Of a DNA stretch of 64,000 nt, positions 56,048 to 64,000 are shown piece after piece (the stretch's first letter is position 1; every line of letters starts with the position of its first letter). The notes under the pieces are model-generated. The model saw nothing but the letters and a program-made list of their open reading frames with translations. It was not told the origin of the DNA and did not search any database. Position numbers and translations under genes: made by a program. The stretch is from Blastobasis lacticolella. Taxonomy: Eukaryota > Arthropoda > Insecta > Lepidoptera > Blastobasidae. Where the stretch lies: the NCBI GenBank assembly GCA_905147135.1, contig LR990050.1:1004501-1068500 (forward strand), in the 5' to 3' direction.

Positions 56048-56500
56048 AGTAAATATAAATGCTCTAGCGAGTAGTTATTTATTACTGTCACTAATAAATA
56101 ACTAATAAAATAAATGTCAAATTTTGTGGGACAATTATTAAGTGTTGGATTCTGAATTAAAAAATGTTTAAAATGTATGGAGAATACTTCGAAAAGCAGT
56201 AAATTCTTTTACTAATGAGTTACGAAAAACTTTCAGATTATCTATATGGTTGCAAATATATAACAAGTGGATTATACCCTCCTTTTTTTCTTACTTACTT
56301 ACTTTTTTGGTTACTTTGAAGATGTAAAAGCTATCTTCTTCTACTTCTACTTATTCCTGAGAAAAATGCATCTCATGAGCTGAATCGAAAGGTCGATTTT
56401 GTGATCTGTGATACCTACTGATCCAATTATTACAAGGATTCAATGAATCAGTGAAAGGGAAAATATCGGTCGATATTTGGTAGTTTTGGAGGTTACCCCC

Positions 56501-56615
56501 CTTTTTAAATGTAATACGGCAGACAAACAGGTATGCGGGCCTTCTGATGGAAAGTGGTCACCTTTGGACATCAGCAACACCAGGGGCGCTACCAATGCGT
56601 TGCCCGCCTCTAAGG
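56501..56615 (+). repeat. Oligo-T-headed interspersed repeat, short copy
   Basis: 'aatacggcagacaaacaggt', 'gccttctgatggaaagtggt', 'atcagcaacaccaggggcgc', 'atgcgttgcccgcctctaag'. Confidence 0.65.
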
Positions 56616-56619
56616 ACAC

Positions 56620-58640
56620 CTCTAATATACCTCTTGAACGATCATGTCATAGTCCAAAGGAAACTTACAATCGTACAAAGTTTTCCTCTTTATAATAAGT
56701 ATAGATACAATCACATATAGGCAAGTGACAAAGCGGACACTGGTACATCTTCACCGGAGTTATTCCGCTTCTACATTACCCACATCGAAAATGCTGACGG
56801 CTTTCCAACGGCGCGCACCGATTGAATCCGTTGGCCGCACATTATTTACGTACAAGCCGCGCGGGCCGCGCTCGAAAAACGCCAGGTGCGTTGTATCCCA
56901 ATATTGAATTTCAAATTTCCCTTTTTGCATATGGATGTAAAAACACAGAGCGGTGGAAGTAATTACGCAAGCAACGCGAGCTTGCGGGATACGTTGGGCT
57001 TCCCGCCCTATACGGGATTGGTTTTAATAATTCGCAACATTGTCCGCGTGATTTTCTGTGTTCGCACAAATAGAGCATAGAAGCTGGTCACGCAAGCTAC
57101 AGCTTCGCTCTTACAATGCACAGTGTGATCTTACACTTTTTGTGTTTAATCTGAGAGAAGGTAGAGAAGAAAAGTTACAAGTCTACATGGATGGTATGGA
57201 TTATTATATTAGGTCTTTACCTATGAAATTGACGTTTTGTATGGCAAAAGTACAATAAACAGAAACTGGAATTTTCATATACGCTATTTTTTTAAATTTC
57301 TTGGAAATTGAAAGTCCGATTACAGTGAAACTTAGTAGATATAATAATAGTAGTTTATGCAACTGTCATATAATACCTAATTATATGTAGTTGCATACAC
57401 TACTTTATCTACATTTATATTTTTATGTTAAAATATCGTACCTATAACTTTCTCAACTTAGCTGGAAGTAAGATGCGAGTCAGTTCTGTTGTATCTACGC
57501 GTCGAGGATATCAAGCGGCGGGAAATTCACTTTACTACTTTCACATTTATCTATTTATTTGCTTCACAAACTCAAAATACCACAATTAGAAAAAATATTC
57601 TGTTTAGCGGGAAAATAATTACACACAAATATAAACAGGAAAATTTGAATCTTGAATTTGAATTTTGAATATGTCACCGACATTTAGTTATTCAGCCTAC
57701 ATTTGGCCGTGTCTCGGCGCCAGACAAAAATTTAGAAAATAAAAGTGTTGCATAATGATTAAAAAGTTATTTTACGTTACAGCTGTAATGAAATTAGTAT
57801 GGGAAATGATGTATCGAAAAGTCATTTTTTCTAATTTTATATACTGGCTTGAAAAAAACTGTTTTCGAAGATGAAATTGGAACATTACGCTATGAGTGTA
57901 AATAAAACAACATTATGCTAACTGGTGCATACTATTTTATTGCGATAAACCACTCTCTTGACACTATTATTCTCGGTTAAAGAGGCAAAATAGATGACAA
58001 CATAAAAGGGGTAATTTAAAACCTTATAAAAACTGTTGTAACATTTAATTTTAGGGACTTATGGGCATCTAAATATACTCTATTTTCGAAGTTAGGTAGG
58101 TTAGGTAGTTAGGTTATGTATAAATTAAAATTTTTGAGCAAATATAGACTTGCGAAAAAAGCGCCAATTTCATAGATAAGGATCCAATATTAGTCTTCAC
58201 GTGATTGACCGATTTAGTCCACTGGGGTGGATCACTGGCAGATATTTTTACCATTCTAGTAAAAGGTAAACATTAAACACATACATACGCAAATCTTCAC
58301 GCAGTGGCCCTAAATCCGTATTAAGCTAAAAGGGCTGAAAACGCAGCCCAATGGGTGAAGAATTTAGATATTTACTTGTAGTTTTAGTGTTCATTAATTA
58401 CCTAGGTTATAATTAGCGACTCGGCTATTAATGTCATACGAATAAATAAATAAATAAATATATACAAGAGCATTATTGTAATTTTTTATTTGTAGGTTTG
58501 TTGATTGTTTTACTTAGTGTTTTTTTGTTAGTTGTGTAATTAGTATATATTAGGTATGTTAGGTTATTTTTTTATACAATTATTATTACTCTTTACTATC
58601 AATAAATTCAAGATTTTTATTCTAAGACTCATAGTACTTT
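56620..58640. other. AT-rich, no gene recognised
   Basis: No long frame. 58095-58124 has TTAGG-like units and 58440-58462 is an AAAT run. 'aatttcatagataaggat' at about 58168 recurs at about 62727, so part is an old repeat. Confidence 0.4.
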
Positions 58641-58741
58641 TTTGCTAGTTTGGATGAGCAGACAGCAGTTTAAGCGAATGAAGTCTCTGGAACTGGGTCG
58701 GAATTCTCAGAATAGCCGTTCAATGGGTCCACCGTTGCACT

Positions 58742-58939
58742 GTGCGCTTAGGTTTCAAACTCGGAGCATTTGACGACAATGAAGATGGTATGAAGGTCGG
58801 ATTGCGTCCAGATTGCAGCCCCATTGTCCTGGACGACGCGGAATTGTTTCACTTCGTTACGGAGCGGGAGAGCGTTCCAGATTTTCCGACGCCCGGACCT
58901 TGTTTCTCGGAAGCACCGTTTTGTAAAGTAATACTTTAA
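58742..58939 (+). other. Possible coding exon or gene fragment, unidentified
   Basis: The plus strand is open upstream of 58742 through 58939. The composition looks protein-like (GFKLGAFDDNEDGMKVGLRP, DDAELFHFVTERESV), with a possible acceptor gcgcttag just before 'gtttcaaactcgg' and a GTAAAG at 58922. No family recognised and no partner exon found. Chance remains a fair explanation. Confidence 0.2.
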
Positions 58940-59194
58940 GTAAAGTATACCACAAGTGTAAGAGAGATGTAAAGGCGTAAAAGAGACGGTAAAGAGTCTA
59001 AGCTAAAGCTCTAAGAGTTAGAGGTGTGAGTAAAGTACAAGGCGGTAAAGAGAGGTAGAAATAAAATAATAATTATCTGAGCATGCAGAGTTGCAGACAG
59101 ATTTGTGAATCTGTCTCTTTCAGTCACGCAAACAATAATGGTGGTTGAAAGTAAGCGACAAATTCGACCTATCTTATGAGTTTCTCGGTAGAGA

Positions 59195-59262
59195 ACTTCC
59201 TGGTTAGAGACTCTGTCTGAGAATACCGGTAGATTGGGTTCAAATCTCGATTGGCCCTGTAG
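59195..59262 (+). repeat. tRNA-like SINE head
   Basis: A-box-like 'tggttagagac' (59200) and B-box-like 'gggttcaaatctc' (59236), about 36 bp apart. No pairing acceptor stem. Confidence 0.35.
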
Positions 59263-59449
59263 TTTATAAGTATATTATAAATTACTTTTAATAGTTAATA
59301 TAATAATTATTTTTATAAAAATATTATAATTATCATAAAATGAATGTGTTGAATTGTAAAATTTTGGAAATGGAGCTATTACAACAGTAACAACGAAGTG
59401 TTTTTAGAAGGCATACATTTGCTACATATCTAAGCTTGAAGACACACTG

Positions 59450-59700
59450 ATGAGCGCCGCGTGGCGTACTGCACGATGTGGCAAAACTTGTTACACGCCG
59501 AGCAATTTGTATGCAAGTACATTGACAGATGGCAAAATGTCCCACTGTGCAGCGCGCCGCGCGGCGCTCTGCATAATGGGGCAAAACCCGCAATCCAAGC
59601 CCGAAATGTCAGTTCTGTATGAATTTTTTCCACGTTCTCCAATTTGGCCCCATCGTGCAGCGTGCGTCGCGATGTCAACAGATGTCAACATGAAACGTCA
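59450..59700. repeat. CpG-rich palindromic repeat cluster
   Basis: 'gcgccgcgtggcgtactgca', 'gcgcgccgcgcggcgctctg' and 'catcgtgcagcgtgcgtcgc' occur about 100 bp apart in direct and inverted order, each next to a 'tggggcaaaac'-type block. A related motif is at 61845-61872. Probably part of a DNA transposon end. Confidence 0.45.
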
Positions 59701-60007
59701 CATCTGACTGTTTCTTTTTACCAACAGTTCGAATCTTTCGTCCTTATGTGACACAGTTCACACACATATATCTGTCTACCTTTTTTAGTACAGATACCAC
59801 GCGTGTGAATGAAATAGGAAACCGCCCTTGTCAAAGAAAGTTTGACCGCTGATGCGTAAGCCCATAGCCTCCTTCATTTTAAAGGAGGCTATGGTAAGCC
59901 CCTTCCCTTTTTCTGATTCTGTAACATTATCGAAGCTGTTTCGCTTTCGTTTTCCTGTCGTCATTTTCTTTTCAGTTCATCCTGAATTATAAATAAGGTA
60001 TGTTTGG

Positions 60008-61560
60008 TTCTAGAACACTAGTTTCTTAAAAGAAATGCTGGTACTTGTAGAAATCTACATTTTGGATGGCAGCTGTCAAACTTAAAACTGTAATAACTAG
60101 TAAACGATTGCTCCTAGAACATTAGTTCCTGAATAGAAATGACAGTGCTCGTCAAGATCTACATTTCGGATGACAGCTGTCAAACTTAAAACGGTAATAT
60201 CTCTGAAACTATTGCTCCTAGAACACTAGTTTCCAAAGAGAAATGATAGTACTCGTCGATATCTTCGCCTCTGCCAGGGTCCGCTTTCCTAAAAATTCTT
60301 CTCCACTTCGCCTAGTCTTCGGCATCCTCGCATCGTAAGCCGTTGGCTCTCGCGTCCGACTCAGCGATGTCAATCCATCGCTTTTTGGGTCGTCCACGTT
60401 CCCTCTTTCCTAATACTGGCAGGTTCAGGCACCTATTTCTCACGTATCCCTGAGGCTTACGCAACATGTGCCCATACCAGCGCAGGCGAGCCTCCTACAT
60501 CTTGTCCGCGATATCCCTCATGCCAAGACTGCCACGGAGCTGATTCGTCAGCGCTGGCCATGTCTCGCAGCCATAGAGCACCACAGGTCTAATTATACTC
60601 TTGTATATAAGTCCTTTGAGCTTGACAGGGGTTTCAGGGTCACAGATGACTGCCGTGAGTTCCCGCCATTTGGTCCAAGCTGCAGGGATTCGGGACTTGA
60701 CATCGGGGCCGATATAGTCAGACTCGTGCATCACGGTTCCGAGCTGAGGTATTTGGATTTATGTGTTCTATTGACAGTTTCGTTACCTATACAGATGGTG
60801 TCGGTATCCGTGCTGCAGCTGGCCATATACTCTGTTTTGGCGACGTTCAGTTTCAAACCACCGTTTTCTAGCACATCCTGGTCTCAAGACCCTGCCTAAG
60901 CTTTCTCACCAGTACGATGTCGTCAGCGTATATCATAAGCCAGGGAGGCATGTCCTGAATTTCTGATGACAGGGCATCGAGCACAATGCCAAATAAGTAA
61001 GGGCTCAGCACAGAACCCTGGTGAATACCTACAGTAATCGCGAAGGGACATAATTAGTATGGCCTACGATGGTTTTGACGACAGCTCCAGTATTGGCATA
61101 CATGTCCTGTATAATACAAATGTACGCCTCGGGCACAGACTGCTCTCAGAGCTCACCAAATTATCTCCCGAGGGACACTGTCGAAAGCCCTCTACAGGTC
61201 GAGAAACACGTAATGCAACGGTTAAATCCTACTGCAATGGGACTCCTGGAGGACCCTGAGAGCAAAGACTGGATCCATGATGCTGCAGCCCGGCCTGAAG
61301 CTGACGAAATCTCTGGTCCTGTAATCTCTGGACAAGACAGACAAGGAGCATTCCTGACGAAATCTCTGGTCAGTAATCCGATCGAATAGCACAGAGATCT
61401 TCATTGCAGGTCACAGCTGTCAAACTTAAAACTGAAATATCTCTGAAACTATTGGTCCTAAAACTTTTAAAAATATATACCTAAAATTTATACTTCTCGT
61501 AGCAATCTAGATTGTGGATGCCAGCTGTCAAGTTAAAAACTGAAATAACTTCGAAACGAT
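60008..61560. repeat. ~102-bp minisatellite, interrupted
   Basis: Units begin 'ctagaacactagttt' at about 60010, 60112 and 60214, each with 'gacagctgtcaaacttaaaac'. Further units resume after 61397 ('cacagctgtcaaacttaaaa', again at about 61523). A LINE fragment occupies 60267-61396. Confidence 0.8.
60267..61396 (-). mobile_element. RTE-type LINE fragment inserted in a minisatellite
   Basis: 5'-truncated, about 1130 bp, minus orientation. Readings across several frames show DRITDQRFRQE, AFDSVPREI, HQGSVLSPYLFGIVLDALSS, the catalytic IYADDIVLV, IYKSIIRPVVLYGCETWPAL and RLRWYGHM-like/RPKKRWIDIAESDARAN. Frames are broken. ATCTTC flanks it at 60261-60266 and 61397-61402, a probable target duplication. 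Confidence 0.8.
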
Positions 61561-61562
61561 CG

Positions 61563-62325
61563 CACACGAAAATGGTAGAAATTGTATGGTCTCTCTGATA
61601 ATTGTATAATTATTTTTTGCCCGTGCCGGCCTCTATTATTTTAGTCCAAAATGAATGGTATCCTTTTTGTAAGTTTCTTTTCGTTGCATTTGAGTCAGCA
61701 GATTTGCGCGTAAAAGCCTCGAAAAAGCTCTCGTGCAAACGTTGCCTAACTCACAATCTCTCGTAAATTTCTCGTGCGAACGTGGCCTAACTTGAAAAAC
61801 CAGAATAACAGCACCGATTTCTGTGTTGTCACCGTGACGTGGCACCGAGCGGTGCGCCGCGCAGTGCACTGCACTTCATGAGTGGACATCGAGCCTAAAA
61901 GAGTTTCTTACCTCGTCGCGTAGTATGTAAGTAACAGCGTAGTAGCAGCTAATCTCTACTCGAGATTCCTTCTACTTATATAAAAGACAGGAGTCACTAC
62001 AAAAGTTTTTAGATGTAGACTTTGTGTATAACGATAACCTAGTCAAATGTCGTCCCATCGATCAGAGATGGACTCCGGACCGCCGGTCGGACTAATATGG
62101 CCTAAGTTTACAAAAATGCAACTTGGTCATAGGCATAGGCTCATAGGTTCATATACGAGATAATAATGGCTTCATTGTAGTAATTCCTGATTTGATAAGC
62201 AATATAATTTTTTAAGAACTCGAATGTTGTGTAATTTAATTACGTAAAGAATGTAATTGTAATTGAAGTTCATACAGCGGAGGAATGGCACTTAATTTTC
62301 TTAATAAAAATAATGAAATTTAAAA
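61563..62325. other. No gene recognised
   Basis: Contains a GC motif (61845-61872) like the 59450 cluster. Otherwise unique. Confidence 0.3.
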
Positions 62326-62600
62326 ATGGAATTTCGGAATTTGGGGGTCCACGAAACTAAAATTCCCGTTGTTCCCCTTTCCGGGGACAACATTTCGGGG
62401 CCAACGGGAATGACCCGTATTTTCAAACCTCTACCAAAAATTATGAAATTAAATTTATTAGCTATCCGCCCCGTCTTCGCACGGGTAGTAACAAATGCAA
62501 ACACCTTCCTCATTAACCGCTCTGTCTATTGATGAAAATCGCAAGATAATCCGTTCAGCAGTTTTTGAGTGTATTGCGAACAGACAGACGCGTCATGGAA
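62326..62600 (+). repeat. Interspersed repeat ending in a common lepidopteran motif
   Basis: 'tgaaaatcgcaagataatcc', 'gttcagcagtttttgagtg' and 'gcgaacagacagacgcgtc' form a widespread motif in lepidopteran repeats (from memory). Start boundary uncertain. Confidence 0.4.
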
Positions 62601-63079
62601 TTTAATTTTATATTATGTAGTGTTTTCGTTGTAGAGATAAGTCCCTTTAAGTTTAAATTTAACTAAACATGCTCTATTTTCAAAATCAAGTATTCATTTC
62701 GATAAAACTATTTGGGCAAAACATAAATTTCATAGATAAGGATATGATAATAGTACAGCCTAGATATGATTTTGTACAGTCAAACAAATATTAAGGCTAC
62801 CTACGAGCTAAACGCAAAACGACACGCTTTGTTAAAGCTTTTCTGCAGTCATTTGTTCAACTGTACCTATTGTAAACACAGCAAATTCCAATTTATTACG
62901 AAGTTATTTCATAGTATAGGATACTCCAAAATTCACCAAGTATTATGTTCCTCTTCCTTTGCGTTAATACAGCGTCCCAACCAGGATGACCGACTTTATC
63001 TCAGAAAGAATGGTTTATATTGAATAATGACAATGATTTTCCACAGACAGTGATCAGTGCTCGTCAATATTTGTACCCT

Positions 63080-63235
63080 TTTTTACCATGCTGGACGAAA
63101 CGGGACAATGTATAACATCGTTGCATATAAAAACTTTAGATCAAAATACAGTTGACGAGATTAACCGGACGGGACGGGTTTTTATATGGAATGATGTTAA
63201 AAAGTCATCCCGTTCCGTCCAGCATAGGAAAAAAA
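63080..63235. mobile_element. Palindromic MITE-like element
   Basis: Left arm 'ccatgctggacgaaacggga' (63087) and right arm 'tcccgttccgtccagcatagg' (63208-63227) are reverse complements with few mismatches. Inner 'atataaaaac' and 'gtttttatat' also pair. Confidence 0.75.
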
Positions 63236-63269
63236 CCACATAGAACGGTAAATTGTTGTATCTACAGTC

Positions 63270-63700
63270 ATAGTTTGTTTGTTATTGGGGGGCTATGAGG
63301 CCCAGTCATCATCTCATGGGCCCAAGCTAATCTCACCTGCCCGCGGTCCCCCTGCTAATAGACGGATGAAAAAAATTGTTAGTCATGTTCAAAAACCCGA
63401 CATAGATAGGTCATCGCCGCGAAACGAGGGAACGCCCTACCTCTGTGTTAAATGGGTTGGGGCTACCGGGCCATGGGTGGACCCGGTTAAAGAAGTTAGC
63501 CCAAAGAAAACCTTGTTGAAAAGTTGGACCACTGACCGGGCGTGCTCATGAGTTGGTCAACGTACTCGCCAGACGTAAGGTGGCAGCGGCGTTTCTGCAG
63601 GAGACCAGGTGAAGAGGCAACAGGTCCAGTAACATCGGGAACGGCTATAAGCTAATGTACGCTGTCAATCCTAAATGTTCGTAATAAATAAACCTATGTT
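63270..63700. other. Possible LINE remnant
   Basis: The plus strand is open for 90 codons from 63279. 'catctcatgggcccaagcta' resembles 'catatcgtgggcccaagcca' at 19225, so the start is an old repeat. No domain identified. Confidence 0.3.
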
Positions 63701-63704
63701 AAAA

Positions 63705-64000
63705 ACAGAGTGAGCACAGCGAGCTCGAAATTTTTCGAATTTTTGCTCAAAAGAGCTGAGGTGAACAGGATAAACGTAGCGTTTTCCGGGGTGAAGATAT
63801 AAAAAGCAGATAACATAAAGTAATGAATGAGCGTGCTTAGCTAGCTCTGATTTTTTATATTTTGGCTCTTAAAATTTGGGCTTTTTAAAATTTGATTTAA
63901 AAGAGCTGTTGCGATCATAATAAAAATAATATAAACTAATAAATAAGCGAGCGTAGCGAACTCAGTATTATGGTATTTGGTTGGTAAAATCAAGAAGCGA
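63705..64000. repeat. ~119-bp degenerate tandem repeat, continues off the right edge
   Basis: 'gagtgagcacagcgagctcg' (63708), 'gaatgagcgtgcttagctag' (63826) and 'taagcgagcgtagcgaactc' (63943) mark successive units, each followed by an AATTTT-rich and 'aaaagagctg' section. Confidence 0.6.

Noticed and set aside
1..64000. CRISPR array, operon or phage-type system
   Set aside because: No spaced direct repeats of the right form and no prokaryotic gene layout; the DNA is clearly insect-like.

Overview
The window is animal DNA, most probably from a moth or butterfly (Lepidoptera). Evidence: one nuclear gene with GT-AG introns; many short tRNA-derived SINEs; Helitron ends with the 'cccgcgacttcgtccgcg' type hairpin; several kinds of non-LTR retrotransposon tails; Ty3-type elements; and short runs of the insect telomere unit TTAGG. 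Nothing bacterial, no operon and no CRISPR array is visible. The lineage call is an inference from repeat style, not from a marker gene.

Layout. (1) 1032-5248, minus strand: five consecutive exons of an alanine aminotransferase-like gene, 720 nt or exactly 240 codons, with consistent splice sites and phases. The PLP-lysine half lies off the left edge. Its introns hold a 245-bp tandem duplication and several LINE/SINE fragments. (2) 5249-33900: intergenic or intronic DNA with no convincing gene, filled with SINEs, palindromic MITE-like elements, Helitron ends, LINE 3' fragments and some unique AT-rich or homeodomain-site-rich stretches. (3) About 33946-39060, minus: a nearly full-length CR1/Jockey-type LINE. 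ORF1 (PHD-like finger, coiled coil, L1-ORF1-like C-terminus) and ORF2 (endonuclease plus reverse transcriptase) are each a single frame broken only by premature stop codons, two and one respectively. (4) 39061-47510: more repeats, including a nested SINE/SINE/MITE cluster at 40681-41275. (5) 47515-53106, minus: a complete, apparently young Ty3/gypsy-type LTR retrotransposon. It has two identical 164-bp LTRs, a 5-bp target duplication (AATCC), a primer-binding site, a polypurine tract and one open 1289-residue gag-pol frame with all catalytic residues in place. (6) 53107-64000: repeats, including a ~102-bp minisatellite split by an RTE-type LINE fragment (60008-61560) and a ~119-bp degenerate tandem repeat running off the right edge.

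The only host gene supported is the aminotransferase. The rest is mainly a record of layered transposition. I found no clear new biological system. The most informative items are the intact Ty3 element with its long leader, the lightly damaged LINE, two SINE families with visible target duplications, and the unusual active-site residues of the aminotransferase, which suggest a divergent paralog.
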